A DNA stretch of 64,000 bases from Methyloligella sp. GL2 (GTDB taxonomy: Bacteria > Pseudomonadota > Alphaproteobacteria > Rhizobiales > Methyloligellaceae): positions 1,253,501 through 1,317,500 of the forward strand of contig NZ_CP054476.1 of assembly GCF_013341275.1 (NCBI RefSeq). Reading direction: 5' to 3'. A program made the position numbers and the translations under genes. The number at the start of each line of letters is the position of its first letter. Position 1 is the first letter of the stretch. Under the pieces are notes generated by a model. It was not told where the DNA came from, did not search any database, and was given only the letters and a program-made list of their open reading frames with translations. Of the stretch, positions 36,864 to 45,646 are shown in pieces.

Positions 36864-37631
36864 ATGATGGCTCGGCGCAGCTATGCAGGGATTATCAAGT
36901 CAAGTTTCATTGCAGCAGGGGTGTTGGGTTTCGCCGCTTCTGCACACGCAGACGAATACACCACGGGCATGCAGCAGTTCACCGGTGGCCCGGGCACCGA
37001 GCTCGAGCTTTCGGCTAACGTGGCGCTGACCACCGACTACGTGTTCCGCGGCATCTCCCAGACGCTCCAGGATCCGGCCGTTTCGGGTGGTTTCGATGCG
37101 AGCTACGGTATCTTCTACCTGGGTACGTGGGCGTCCAACGTCGACTTCGGCGGCACGGACGATGTCGAGATCGACTACTACGGTGGTGTTGCCCCGACCT
37201 GGGCCGGCATCGACTTCGATTTCAGCATCTTGGCCTACACCTATCCGGGCGGCGACACCGACACGATCTGGGAAGGTATGTTCGCCATGAGCAAGTCGTT
37301 CATGGACGACAAGCTGTCTCTCGGTTGGGCGAACTACTTCGAACTCGAGAATGGCGACTACTGGGTGCCTGAGCTGTCGGCTGGCTATACCTTCGACAAG
37401 GTGTCGATCTTCACGCCGACCCTTAGCGGCGTTATCGGCTGGGTCGACTACGACACCGATGCCTCCAGCTACACTTACTGGAACGTCGGTATGAGCCTCG
37501 GCTTCTACAAGGACGACATGTTCACCCTCGACCTGCGCTACTGGGATAGCGATCTCTCGGCTGCGGGTTGCGGTGGCGACATCGACCTTTGCGACGAGCG
37601 CGTCGTCGGCACGCTGTCCGCCTCCTTCTAA
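36864..37631 (+). CDS. TorF-family putative porin
   Basis: This is a 255-aa outer-membrane protein. A signal peptide ends at AASAHADEY (about residue 30). Alternating beta-strand patterns fill the rest, with the family mark VALTTDYVFRGISQT near the start and the C-terminal aromatic end TLSASF. TorF members (TIGR02001) are predicted barrels of unknown substrate. AGGAGA lies just upstream. Two adjacent ATGs (36864 and 36867) are possible. The sequence uses strongly preferred codons, suggesting high expression, and a textbook terminator follows. Confidence 0.9.
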   Translation: MMARRSYAGIIKSSFIAAGVLGFAASAHADEYTTGMQQFTGGPGTELELSANVALTTDYVFRGISQTLQDPAVSGGFDASYGIFYLGTWASNVDFGGTDDVEIDYYGGVAPTWAGIDFDFSILAYTYPGGDTDTIWEGMFAMSKSFMDDKLSLGWANYFELENGDYWVPELSAGYTFDKVSIFTPTLSGVIGWVDYDTDASSYTYWNVGMSLGFYKDDMFTLDLRYWDSDLSAAGCGGDIDLCDERVVGTLSASF

Positions 37632-37655
37632 GCGGATTGCAGAGCCAAACGTCTT

Positions 37656-37684
37656 AAGGGGCGCCCTTCGGGGCGCCCTTTTCG
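37656..37684 (+). terminator. Strong intrinsic terminator after the porin
   Basis: AAGGGGCGCCC-TTCG-GGGCGCCCTTTT forms an 11-bp stem, with one G-T pair, capped by a UUCG tetraloop and followed by TTTT. It begins 24 bases after the stop codon. Confidence 0.93.
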
Positions 37685-37863
37685 TTTGCCCGGGAGTCGG
37701 ATACCGGGCTTGCCGCTTTGGGGCCTTCCGTGGTCCGGAATTTGGCGTCGATGCCGTGGCATACTCGGCCCACAATTTCAGCGCATCGTCTCAGGCGACA
37801 TTGGGGCGTTAAGACCGGCCGGCGCGACAGCCGGCCGCCATCTATTTAAGGATCTACAGTTCC

Positions 37864-38568
37864 ATGAGCCAGACGGCTGGATCGGGAACCGGCTACGAGC
37901 CGGATGCGGAGGCGGTCGCGAAGGGGACTGCGATCTATACGCCGCGCACTTTGCGGCTCTACGATTTCGTGGTGCATGGGCTGTCCAACCGGTTTGCCTG
38001 GGGCTGTCCGACGAATGCGCTGATCGGTCAGTACCGGGACCACATCAGCGACAATCATCTGGAGGCCGGGGTCGGCACCGGCTTCTTCCTCGACCGGTTG
38101 GGGGAGCGTTCGTTCCGGCGGCTGACGCTGCTCGATATCAATCCGAGCTGCCTTGCCTTGTCGGCGGAGCGCTTGAGGCGGTACTCGCCGGAGCTGGTCG
38201 AGGCCAGCCTGTTCGCGCCGCTTCCGAGCGATACGCCTTATGACAGTATCGGGCTCACCTATGTGCTGCATTGCCTTCCCGGTGCGATGCCGGAGAAGCT
38301 GCAGGTGATCGACAATCTCCGCCCCGTCATGCATGCGGGGACGGTGCTGTTCGGTGCCACCATTCTTGGCAGCGGCATCGCGCCCAATCCCGCGGCGAAG
38401 GCGCTGATGGGCGCCTATAACCGGCGCGGCGTGTTCGATAATCTGCAAGACGATATGGCAGCGCTGGCGGAAGGCTTGCGGGCGCGATTCGGCCAGGTCT
38501 CGGTGAGCCGGCGCGGCTGCGTCGCGCTATTCCAGGCAAGCGGCCCGGTCTCGCCGGACGCCGCCTGA
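37864..38568 (+). CDS. Class I SAM-dependent methyltransferase
   Basis: This is a 234-aa protein. The SAM site is HLEAGVGTGFFLDRL with the acidic LLDINPSCLALS strand after it. The N-terminus IYTPRTLRLYDFVVHGLSNRFAWGC resembles small-molecule or ubiquinone-type C/O-methyltransferases. The substrate cannot be assigned. It stands alone between two outer-membrane protein genes. Confidence 0.85.
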   Translation: MSQTAGSGTGYEPDAEAVAKGTAIYTPRTLRLYDFVVHGLSNRFAWGCPTNALIGQYRDHISDNHLEAGVGTGFFLDRLGERSFRRLTLLDINPSCLALSAERLRRYSPELVEASLFAPLPSDTPYDSIGLTYVLHCLPGAMPEKLQVIDNLRPVMHAGTVLFGATILGSGIAPNPAAKALMGAYNRRGVFDNLQDDMAALAEGLRARFGQVSVSRRGCVALFQASGPVSPDAA

Positions 38569-38784
38569 GCGCGCAAATCCTCTCTCGGAGGCCTCAAGCG
38601 CGCGGCATTGTTCCGCCGCGGGATGGCCTTCAACCCGCCCTTAACCCTACCTGGTTTTGCCCCCCTTCGTGCTTAACGTTCCGTAAGGGACCATGGTTAC
38701 GCTGAGCTTGAGACAAGGCCGGCAAGACGGGTGGTATCGGCACCTAAGCCGAGGGCCGGCCTCCATAGAGGGGAGTTTTTTGTT

Positions 38785-39474
38785 ATGTCTATGGGAAGAA
38801 ACGCGGCTGCCGGCTTGGCGGCCATTTTTGCCGTGGCGATGTTCGCCGTCGGACCTGCGCAGGCTCAATATTATAGCGATCCGGCGCCGCTTTACGATCC
38901 GGGCCCGTCCTATGGCGGCGGTGGCGGCATGTTCGAAGGCTGGTATCTCGGCGGCACGCTGGGCGGGGCCACGCTGAACAACAATTTCAGCGGCCGCAGC
39001 GACGATATTTCCGGCGGCGGCGTGCTCGGCGGTATCCAAGGCGGCAATAACTGGCAGATGGGCCGCATCGTGGTCGGTGTGGAAGGTGACATCATCTTCC
39101 AGAGCACCGAAGGCAGCGGCAATTTCAACAATGGCCGGTTCAAAGCCAAGAGCAGCGTCGGCACGCAAGGCGATCTGCGCGCCCGTCTCGGCGTCAAGCT
39201 GATCCCGCAAGTTCTGGTGTTCGGCACCTTCGGCGGCGCGATCGCCGATTCCGACCTCAAGATCAAAGGGCCGGTCTCCGGGAGCAGCGACGGGACCTTG
39301 TTCGGCTGGAGTATCGGCGGTGGCGCCGAGGTGGCGCTCAACTCCGACTGGAGCGCCCGGTTCGATTACCAGTTCACCGATTTCGGATCGGAGACGGTGT
39401 CCTACGGTAACCGCAAGGACAAGTTCGACATCAACACCAACACGTTCCGCGGCTCGCTCAGCTATCACTTCTAG
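38785..39474 (+). CDS. Outer-membrane beta-barrel protein, Omp25/31 family
   Basis: This is a 229-aa protein. A signal peptide (AIFAVAMFAVGPAQAQ) is followed by a Tyr/Pro/Gly linker and an eight-strand barrel pattern: GWYLGGTLGGATL, QMGRIVVGVEGDIIF, GDLRARLGVKLIPQVLVFGT, WSARFDYQFTDFGSE. It ends with GSLSYHF, the usual C-terminal Phe for BAM recognition. A GGGGAG site precedes the ATG at 38785. The family covers abundant surface proteins of Brucella and Bartonella and their relatives. Confidence 0.92.
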   Translation: MSMGRNAAAGLAAIFAVAMFAVGPAQAQYYSDPAPLYDPGPSYGGGGGMFEGWYLGGTLGGATLNNNFSGRSDDISGGGVLGGIQGGNNWQMGRIVVGVEGDIIFQSTEGSGNFNNGRFKAKSSVGTQGDLRARLGVKLIPQVLVFGTFGGAIADSDLKIKGPVSGSSDGTLFGWSIGGGAEVALNSDWSARFDYQFTDFGSETVSYGNRKDKFDINTNTFRGSLSYHF

Positions 39475-39504
39475 AGCTGCCGCGACCAACGCGATGTGAC
39501 GGAG

Positions 39505-39534
39505 AGGCCGGGGCTTTACCCCGGCCTTTTCTTT
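39505..39534 (+). terminator. Intrinsic terminator after the Omp gene
   Basis: AGGCCGGGG-CTTTA-CCCCGGCCT forms a 9-bp perfect stem followed by TTTCTTTT. It lies between the Omp gene and the convergent RNase T2 gene. Confidence 0.9.
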
Positions 39535-39561
39535 TGCCGTCCGCTTGACTGCGCCGTCCGG

Positions 39562-40323
39562 CTAGTTGCTGGCGGGAATGCCGATCGCGGGGAGGGGGCA
39601 GAGCCGCTTTTGCTGCTCGTTCGGCCCGCACGCCCGCGGCTCCAGATCCTTGGTGAAGCAGAAACGCACATCCAGCAGATTGCGCTTCTCGCAGGAGATG
39701 GAGATCATCTCCGGGCCCAGCCAGTCATTGGCGGCGAGGAAGGCCTTCTCGATATCCCCGGGGGCGGCGGTGCGTCCCTGATCGGGCGAGACGAAGCCGG
39801 GCGGGATGGCGATCTTTTTGAACAGCGCGCGCGAGGTATCGAAATAGCCGGCGGGCGAAAGCCCCGAGCAGGTGCCGTGGGCGCGGTATTCGTGAATGAT
39901 CAGCCCCTTGCTCGGCATGATGTCGAAAACGTCGTCGATCACCGATTGGGGCACCCAGGTCTTTTCTCCCTCGTTGCAGTCGACGGGATAGCCCTTCTCG
40001 TATTGCGGCCAGAGCCCATGCAGCACGAAGCCGTGATCGGCATCGCATTGGCCGTCATTGCGCTGGCGTCCTTCCAGCATGCAATAGGTGGGGGACCAAC
40101 TGAGCACCAGCGCATAATAGTCGAACTTGCCGGGCGCCACGGGCAGGTCTCCGGCGGCGGATTTGGCGGGCTCCGGTTTTGCCGGTGCGGAGGAAGCGTC
40201 CGCGGGGGGTTCGGCCGCGGGCGGCGGCTCGGCAGGTCTCTCGGTGCGGCTCCTGTCGCGCGAGACGATGAACACGGCGACGACGATAACGATGAGAAGA
40301 ATAATCGAATTCCAGCGCCGCAT
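39562..40323 (-). CDS. RNase T2-family ribonuclease
   Basis: This is a 253-aa protein. An N-terminal uncleaved-looking anchor (SIILLIVIVVAVFIV) is followed by a Pro/Ala linker and a T2 domain. Active-site motifs are FVLHGLWPQ (His102) and IIHEYRAHGTCSG (Glu145, His149). The Cys residues fit a periplasmic disulfide-bonded enzyme. Family members degrade RNA non-specifically outside the cytoplasm. The ATG at 40323 overlaps the stop of the peptidase gene by 1 base (TGATG). An apparent longer frame upstream is antisense or off-frame to that gene. Confidence 0.92.
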   Translation of the reverse strand: MRRWNSIILLIVIVVAVFIVSRDRSRTERPAEPPPAAEPPADASSAPAKPEPAKSAAGDLPVAPGKFDYYALVLSWSPTYCMLEGRQRNDGQCDADHGFVLHGLWPQYEKGYPVDCNEGEKTWVPQSVIDDVFDIMPSKGLIIHEYRAHGTCSGLSPAGYFDTSRALFKKIAIPPGFVSPDQGRTAAPGDIEKAFLAANDWLGPEMISISCEKRNLLDVRFCFTKDLEPRACGPNEQQKRLCPLPAIGIPASN

Positions 40324-41762
40324 CAGGCCTCGCTTTTTCCCGGCTGCAGCTTGCTCAGCGCGGCCAGGATACGCGCCCAACTGCGCGCGCCTCTGACAAA
40401 GCTGGTCAGATTGTATTTCTCGTTGGGCGCGTGGATGCGGTCGTCGGGTAGGGCGAAGCCGATCAGAAGCGCATCCATGTCCAGCGCGCTGCGGAAGGAT
40501 TCCACGATCGGGATGGAGGCGCCGCAGCCGAGGCTGATCGGCGTGGTGCCCCATTCCTCGGCCAGCGCGCCGGCAGCGGCCTGGAAGGATGCGCTCGTCG
40601 TATCGAAACCGACGGCGGGCGAGCCTTCGCCGCCCGCGAAGCTGACCTTGCAGTCGGCGGGAAGGCGCTTTTCCACGAAGCGATGGAAGCCTTCGATGAC
40701 CTTCGCCGGATCCTGGCCCGGCACCAGGCGGAAGGAGATCTTGGCGCTGGCCTGGCTCGGAATCACGGTCTTGGTGCCGGGGCCGGTATAGCCGCCATAG
40801 ATGCCGTTGATCTCGGCGGTGGGCCGGGCCCAGTTCTGCTCCAGAACGCTGTAGCCGGTCTCGCCGGCAGGCTCGTTCAAGCCGATACTCTCCAGGAACG
40901 CCTGACCGTCGAAATCGAGGCTTTCCCATTGCTCGCGCTGTTCGGCGCTCGGCTCGGCGACGCCGTCGTAGAAGCCGGGAATGGCGACCTCGCCGTCGAG
41001 GCCGTGCAGTTCGCCGAGGATCGCGGTCAGCACGTGGATGGGATTTCGCACCGGGCCGCCGTAAAGGCCGGAATGAAGGTCGCGGGACGGCCCGGTGACG
41101 GTGACCTCGCAGAAGGCGAGACCGCGCAGGAAGGCGGTGATGGCCGGGGTCTTTGCATCCCACTGATTGGTGTCGCAGACCAGTGCCACATCGGCCTTCA
41201 GCTCTTCGCCGTAAGCCTGCAGGAACGGGCCGAGCGAAGGGCTGCCGGATTCCTCCTCGCCTTCCAGCAGAACCGTGACCGGCACGGGCAGAGACCCAGT
41301 GGCCTCGATCCAGGCGCGGCAGGCCTCCAGAAAGGTCATCACCTGCCCCTTATCGTCGGAGGCGCCGCGGGCGACGATGACCTTGCCGTAATCGGCATCG
41401 TCGGCGATGCGCGGCTCGAAGGGGGGCACGTCCCACTCCTCCAGCGGATCGGGCGGCTGCACGTCGTAATGGCCGTAGAACAGAACGTGCGGGCCGGAAA
41501 TCTCCCCGACGCCGTAATGGGCCAGCACCATGGGCTTGCCTTCAGTGGCGTGAACCGTGGCGGAGAATCCGAGCGCGCGAAGCTGGCCGGCGGACCATTC
41601 GGCCGCGTCCAGGCAAGCCTGATGATAGGCTGGATCGGTGGAGATGCTGGGAATTGCGAGAAAGTCGAACAGGCGGTCGAGAGCGTCCTGCTCGTGGGCG
41701 CTCAGCGCCTGAAGCACGGCGTCTGTTTCAGCGCCGGTGCTGGGAGATGTGGGCTCGGTCAC
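40323..41762 (-). CDS. M20-family dipeptidase/metallopeptidase
   Basis: This is a 479-aa di-zinc peptidase. Metal-binding and catalytic motifs are LFYGHYDVQPPD, ARGASDDKGQ, LEGEEESGS and VCDTNQW, with a dimerisation domain including RDLHSGLYGGPVRNP. The C-terminal metal site is APNEKYNL. I chose GTG 41762 because GGAGG sits about 6 bases upstream, whereas an ATG at 41819 lacks one. The coupling with an RNase T2 gene suggests scavenging of nutrients (peptides and RNA). Confidence 0.94.
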   Translation of the reverse strand: MTEPTSPSTGAETDAVLQALSAHEQDALDRLFDFLAIPSISTDPAYHQACLDAAEWSAGQLRALGFSATVHATEGKPMVLAHYGVGEISGPHVLFYGHYDVQPPDPLEEWDVPPFEPRIADDADYGKVIVARGASDDKGQVMTFLEACRAWIEATGSLPVPVTVLLEGEEESGSPSLGPFLQAYGEELKADVALVCDTNQWDAKTPAITAFLRGLAFCEVTVTGPSRDLHSGLYGGPVRNPIHVLTAILGELHGLDGEVAIPGFYDGVAEPSAEQREQWESLDFDGQAFLESIGLNEPAGETGYSVLEQNWARPTAEINGIYGGYTGPGTKTVIPSQASAKISFRLVPGQDPAKVIEGFHRFVEKRLPADCKVSFAGGEGSPAVGFDTTSASFQAAAGALAEEWGTTPISLGCGASIPIVESFRSALDMDALLIGFALPDDRIHAPNEKYNLTSFVRGARSWARILAALSKLQPGKSEA

Positions 41763-41872
41763 AGGACCTCCAATAGGAGCGTGCCGCGCCGGCGGAGGCC
41801 GGGCGTTCGGTCGAGCCATTGCTATCCAAGCGGCCGAGAGACCGCAAGGCTAAGCCCTAAAGATCGGGAGGA

Positions 41873-42088
41873 TTACTCGCCGAGCTGGACGTTGACGGCC
41901 TGTGGCCCCTTACCGCGCCGGTCCGGCTCGGTCTCGAAGGTCACACGTGCCCCTTCATCCAAGGCCGGCAGGCCGGAACGCTGCAGCGCAGAGATGTGAA
42001 GGAAGACGTCCTTACCCCCATCGTCCGGCGTGATGAAGCCGAAGCCGCGAGAGTGATTGAAGAATTTTACGGTCCCGTTTTGGCGCAT
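41873..42088 (-). CDS. Cold-shock protein (CspA family)
   Basis: This is a 71-aa single OB-fold nucleic-acid-binding protein. RNP1 is [13 protein letters not shown] and RNP2 is [14 protein letters not shown] lies about 8 bases before the ATG at 42088. Alphaproteobacterial CspA proteins act as RNA chaperones. It has the usual TVKFFN start. Confidence 0.95.
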   Translation of the reverse strand: MRQNGTVKFFNHSRGFGFITPDDGGKDVFLHISALQRSGLPALDEGARVTFETEPDRRGKGPQAVNVQLGE

Positions 42089-42389
42089 CGGGAAGCTCCT
42101 TTCCCCTTCCATACCCGCCAGGCATACGCACCTCGCGGACGCATTAGGTCAGTCTAGGAACAGGAAAAGATCCAAATACGGCGGCTCTCAAAATGCATCC
42201 GAAGAGCCTCTCAAGAACCCGTGCCGCCAGTCTCTATCCGGGTCCGCAGTCTGCCCGCAAAGCGCGAACATTCTACGTGTTACCCCTTAAAGCGCAAGAC
42301 CGATTCGGCCGATTTGGGAGGGCTCGGCGAGACTTTTGTGCCGGTAGAGCGTGTTGCCGAACAACCTATGGGCGATATTTCTCGACCGA
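42089..42389 (-). promoter_or_regulatory. Long upstream region of the cold-shock gene
   Basis: About 300 bp precede the cspA start and end at the rlpA terminator. I see no protein-coding content. Long untranslated leaders are usual for cold-shock genes, and this space could hold one, but I could not identify a defined cold-box element by eye. Confidence 0.35.
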
Positions 42390-42421
42390 AAAAAAAACGC
42401 CGGGCGAGGGGCCCGGCGTTT
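42390..42421 (-). terminator. Intrinsic terminator of rlpA
   Basis: Read on the minus strand, AACGCCGGGC-CCCTC-GCCCGGCGTT is followed by a run of T (nine A on the plus strand, 42390-42398). The stem is 10 bp. Confidence 0.88.
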
Positions 42422-42423
42422 GC

Positions 42424-42444
42424 CGCCGCCTCTGAGAGGCGGCG
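42424..42444 (-). terminator. Second hairpin after rlpA
   Basis: CGCCGCCTC-TGA-GAGGCGGCG forms a perfect 9-bp stem between the rlpA stop and the main terminator. It has no T-run, so it may protect the 3' end or assist termination. Confidence 0.5.
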
Positions 42445-42475
42445 CGTTTCTTGTAGAACTAGGCGTTCTCTGACG

Positions 42476-43057
42476 TCAGTCGCGCGCGATGCGCTGTTCC
42501 TTCGTCTTCTTGCCGAAGAACTTGCCCCCGGAAGAGAAGATGCCGCTATAGCGCTTCTTATCTCCGCTCTGAGCGGCGGCGGTGCGGCTGCGCGAATGCG
42601 TAGCGCGAACCGCCGTCTTGGTCTTCGAGGCGGACTTGGAGACGTTCGCCATCTTGCCGCGAACCGAGCTCTCGGAAGACTTGCTGGTCCGGGTGCCGGA
42701 TCCAACCGTGCTGATACGGACCTGTGCGGTACCGGAAGAGATCATGCCGAGATTGGAGGCGGCGGCTTTGGAGACATCGATAATCCGACCGCCGACAAAC
42801 GGGCCGCGGTCATTGATACGGACCACGACCTTGCGGCCGTTATTCAGATTTTCGACGAGAACTTTGGTGCCAAAAGGCAGGCTACGGTGAGCAGCCGTCA
42901 TGGCGCTCGGGTTCATCATCTCGCCACTCGCCGTACGAGAATGGAGAGCGTACCAGGATGCGTGTCCGACCTGATCGGCGCTGGCAAGGCTAATCGGCAG
43001 AACGGCCATGACGCCTGCAAGCCCGAGCGAAAAAATCGCTGCGCGCATTTTTGACAT
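42476..43057 (-). CDS. RlpA-like septal-ring lytic transglycosylase
   Basis: This is a 193-aa protein. A signal peptide ends near ISLASADQ (residue 28). A double-psi beta-barrel spans about 30-118 with HASWYALHSRTASGEMM, AMTAAHRSLPFGTKVLV, VVRINDRGPFVGGRIIDVS and AAASNLGM, the standard RlpA block. The C-terminal part is Ser/Lys/Arg-rich and lacks an SPOR domain, so targeting to the septum is uncertain. It probably acts in the periplasm or at the outer membrane on denuded glycan strands. Confidence 0.9.
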   Translation of the reverse strand: MSKMRAAIFSLGLAGVMAVLPISLASADQVGHASWYALHSRTASGEMMNPSAMTAAHRSLPFGTKVLVENLNNGRKVVVRINDRGPFVGGRIIDVSKAAASNLGMISSGTAQVRISTVGSGTRTSKSSESSVRGKMANVSKSASKTKTAVRATHSRSRTAAAQSGDKKRYSGIFSSGGKFFGKKTKEQRIARD

Positions 43058-43424
43058 GCGTTTAGCTCCTTAATGGATTTCGGGAGTCGCCGGCAGAATC
43101 CCCCGCCGGCATATTTCGCTTACATGCGATCCCGTAACCTACGGTCAAACAAGGCGGAAACCGGGCTTGGCCTAGGAGATTGGGAGGCCATTTATAGGCG
43201 CCGTCTTGTAACCCGGAATCCCAGCCCCTATGGGCGCCGAGACCGGTTTACGGCTGCCTCCAGAAGAGCCATAAAAATCATATGGTTAGCGGAATATGAC
43301 CGGGGCGATGGAGGGGCGCAGACGATGCGGCGCCACGCCGCGGAAGCACAGCCGGACGGCTGCAAAAAAAGTCAAAATGAGGCCGATTCGCGCCCAAATC
43401 GACCCCGCTTGCCCAAATTCTTAA
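43058..43424. other. Intergenic region, no gene seen
   Basis: The 367 bp hold the rlpA promoter (near 43058-43160) and the 3' side of the 112-aa secreted protein gene. No open frame has convincing start and composition. Confidence 0.4.
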
Positions 43425-43763
43425 TCAGAACCGGTAGTTGTCCGGGCTATATGCGCCGCATGCGCCTTTAAGGCGGTTGTCATTGCCGTAAAGCTGGCAA
43501 AGCCGCACTTTGGTCAGCGGATTATTGTGCACCTCGGCGTCGGTCACCTTCTCCCCATAGCTTCTGGCGACGCGGGCGATTTCTTGCTCGGCGCAGTAGG
43601 GGGTGGCGATGGGACCGTTCTTATTCTGCTGAAAGATCCCGTTGCACTTGATACGCGCCTCGGCCGGCCCGGCGGAGAGCGCCAATCCGAGCCCCAGCGC
43701 AGCCGGCACCAGAGCACCGAGAAGAATCGGTGTCACACGCTGTGTCACATTGCGAATCTGCAT
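43425..43763 (-). CDS. Hypothetical secreted protein, 112 aa
   Basis: The N-terminal signal peptide (ILLGALVPAALGLGLALSAG...AEA) is followed by about 75 residues with four Cys (CNGIFQQN, PYCAEQEIAR, LCQLYGN, GACGAY), which could form two disulfides in the periplasm. The C-terminus YSPDNYRF is aromatic. It resembles small Hyphomicrobiales secreted proteins of unknown function. The upstream region is unusually AT-rich for this genome. Confidence 0.8.
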   Translation of the reverse strand: MQIRNVTQRVTPILLGALVPAALGLGLALSAGPAEARIKCNGIFQQNKNGPIATPYCAEQEIARVARSYGEKVTDAEVHNNPLTKVRLCQLYGNDNRLKGACGAYSPDNYRF

Positions 43764-43890
43764 GAGCTGTCGCTTTCATTTTGCCGCAATGGAAATAGGC
43801 AGGGATAAAATAGATCAAATAATGTGCGGTTGCATTTTTTTGTTGGACAAAACCGCCCAATCCTTGCCCATATCTAAATATAGCTGTCTT

Positions 43891-43907
43891 ATGACATGGA
43901 CTGTCAT
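43891..43907. promoter_or_regulatory. Candidate operator dyad
   Basis: ATGACA-TGGAC-TGTCAT is a perfect 6+6 inverted repeat in the AT-rich 165-bp gap between two divergent small genes. It lies about 22 bases before the 43929 start. Such dyads fit dimeric regulators, but no regulator is identified. Confidence 0.3.
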
Positions 43908-43928
43908 CGAGATTGGTGAAGTGACAGA

Positions 43929-44141
43929 ATGGCGAAAAAGAAGATGAAAACCGAGGAAACAAGCCCGGCACGGGCAACGCCGTCTCCGAGCCTTAAGGAT
44001 CTTGGGGCGGATAATCGCGGCCCCTGTTCTGCGGGCAAGCAAGCGTATGAATACGACCGGTTGCGGGCGCGCAAGCGGAGCGAGCCCGGCGCATCGGAAG
44101 ACCGGATCTGGTTCGACGATCTCCCGCCGCATACCGATTAG
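43929..44141 (+). CDS. Small hydrophilic protein, 70 aa
   Basis: MAKKKMKTEETSPARATPSP is followed by a charged C-terminus (AYEYDRLRARKR, EDRIWFDDLPPH). GAAG lies 8 bases upstream. It is not a recognised family. The C-terminal WFDDLPPHTD looks like a short linear motif. Start quality and composition support it as real, but length limits confidence. Confidence 0.55.
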   Translation: MAKKKMKTEETSPARATPSPSLKDLGADNRGPCSAGKQAYEYDRLRARKRSEPGASEDRIWFDDLPPHTD

Positions 44142-44315
44142 TCACGTCCCGCTGGAGCGGCGCTCGGCCATGCCGGACTTCCCGGCATGCGCGAGCGGTC
44201 ATGCCAAAGCGGGGCGATGACTTTCCCGCCACAGCCCGCTACAATTTCTCACATCGTCGCTTGCCGCGAAGGATGCGCTCTTGACTGCGCACGGTGCCCT
44301 GGCACAGTTGCGCGC

Positions 44316-45584
44316 ATGCGCGCTTTCACCATTACAGATTTCCGTTCGCCGGGACCCTCGACCGCTGGCGCCAAGCTGGCGCGGGCGATCGCCGTCCTTT
44401 CCGTCATCGCCTTCGGCTTGGCTGCCGGCCCCGTCTCGGCTGCAACCTGCCGGACGCCGAATCCGGCTGGATTTCCGGCCTGGCTGCAGAGCTTCAAGCA
44501 GAAAGCGGTGGCCGAAGGCGTCTCGCCGCAGACGGTGAATAGCGCGCTTGCCGGCGTGCGTTACGACCGCTCGGTGATCAACAAGGACCGGGCGCAGCAT
44601 GTCTTCGCCCAGGACTTCCTGCAGTTTTCCGGCCGTATGGTCGCCAGCTACCGGCTGCAGCACGGGGCGGCGAATATCAAGAAATACGGCAACACCTTTT
44701 CGCGCATCCAACAGCAATTCGGCGTCCCGGCCCCGGTGATCACCGCGTTCTGGGGGCTGGAGACGGATTTCGGCGCCAATACCGGCAATGGGCCGACGCT
44801 GCAATCGCTGGCGACGCTGGCTTTCGATTGCCGCCGCTCCGAAGAATTCAACGAGCAGCTGATGGCGGCGCTGCGCATTATCGACCGGGGCGATCTCACG
44901 CCGGGGCAGATGCGCGGGCCTTGGGCCGGCGAGCTCGGCCAGACCCAGTTCCTGCCGACGGTGTATTATGAATACGGCGTCGATTACGACGGGGACGGGC
45001 ATGTCAATCTGATCCGCTCGACGCCGGATGCGCTGGCCTCGACCGCGAATTACTTGAAACATCTGGGATGGCGGGCCGGCGAGCCTTGGCTGGAAGAGGT
45101 GCGGGTGCCGGCGAGCATGCCTTGGGAGCTGGCCGATCTCACCATCAAGAAGCCGCGGGCGCTGTGGTCGCGCTTCGGGGTGACCCGGGCCGACGGCAGC
45201 CCGCTGCCGGAGGATAATCTTCCCGCCGCGCTGATCCTGCCCATGGGGCGGAACGGGCCGGCCTTCCTCGCCTATCCGAATTTCGACGTCTATATCGAGT
45301 GGAATCAGTCGCTGGTCTACTCGCTCACGGCCGCCTATTTCGCCACCCGGCTTGCAGGCGCGCCGCCGCTCTCCAAGGGCCGGGCGCCGGTGGAGCCGTT
45401 CAGCATGGAAGAGACCAAGCAGCTGCAGACGCTGTTGCTGCAGCGCGGCTACGATGTCGGCAAGGTCGATGGGGTGATTGGCGAGAAAACGCGCGAAGCG
45501 GTGCGTGACGTACAGGTGAAGCTTGGCCTGCCGGCCGATTCCTATCCCGATCACCGCTTGCTGGCTGCGCTGCAGCGCGGATAG
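44316..45584 (+). CDS. Lytic murein transglycosylase, MltB-like, with peptidoglycan-binding domain
   Basis: This is a 422-aa protein. The signal peptide ends near PVSAATC. The SLT-type domain has GVPAPVITAFWGLETDFG with catalytic Glu149, LATLAFDCRRSEEF, and GPWAGELGQTQFLPTVYYEYGVD. Residues about 360-420 form a PG_binding_1 repeat (ETKQLQTLLLQRGYDVGKVDG). The enzyme cleaves glycan strands in the periplasm. I placed the start at ATG 44316 ahead of the signal peptide. Longer in-frame starts from 44187 give unlikely sequence. Confidence 0.93.
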   Translation: MRAFTITDFRSPGPSTAGAKLARAIAVLSVIAFGLAAGPVSAATCRTPNPAGFPAWLQSFKQKAVAEGVSPQTVNSALAGVRYDRSVINKDRAQHVFAQDFLQFSGRMVASYRLQHGAANIKKYGNTFSRIQQQFGVPAPVITAFWGLETDFGANTGNGPTLQSLATLAFDCRRSEEFNEQLMAALRIIDRGDLTPGQMRGPWAGELGQTQFLPTVYYEYGVDYDGDGHVNLIRSTPDALASTANYLKHLGWRAGEPWLEEVRVPASMPWELADLTIKKPRALWSRFGVTRADGSPLPEDNLPAALILPMGRNGPAFLAYPNFDVYIEWNQSLVYSLTAAYFATRLAGAPPLSKGRAPVEPFSMEETKQLQTLLLQRGYDVGKVDGVIGEKTREAVRDVQVKLGLPADSYPDHRLLAALQRG

Positions 45585-45597
45585 CGGATAAGGAAAA

Positions 45598-45625
45598 GGC
45601 GCCGCCTTCCGGCGACGCCCTTTCT
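45598..45625 (+). terminator. Terminator after the lytic transglycosylase
   Basis: GGCGCCGCC-TTCC-GGCGACGCC forms a 9-bp stem with one C-A mismatch, followed by CTTTCT. It lies between convergent genes. Confidence 0.6.
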
Positions 45626-45646
45626 CAGCTTGGTAAGCTCAGCCCT

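Noticed and set aside
40324-41163. N-terminal 280-residue extension of the RNase T2 frame
   Set aside because: It lies within the M20 peptidase gene in another frame and has an Arg-rich shadow composition. The RNase starts at 40323 with a membrane anchor.
43325-43430. Possible plus-strand mini gene MRRHAAEAQPDG...
   Set aside because: The weak start, the poor composition and overlap with the 3' end of a minus-strand gene argue against it.
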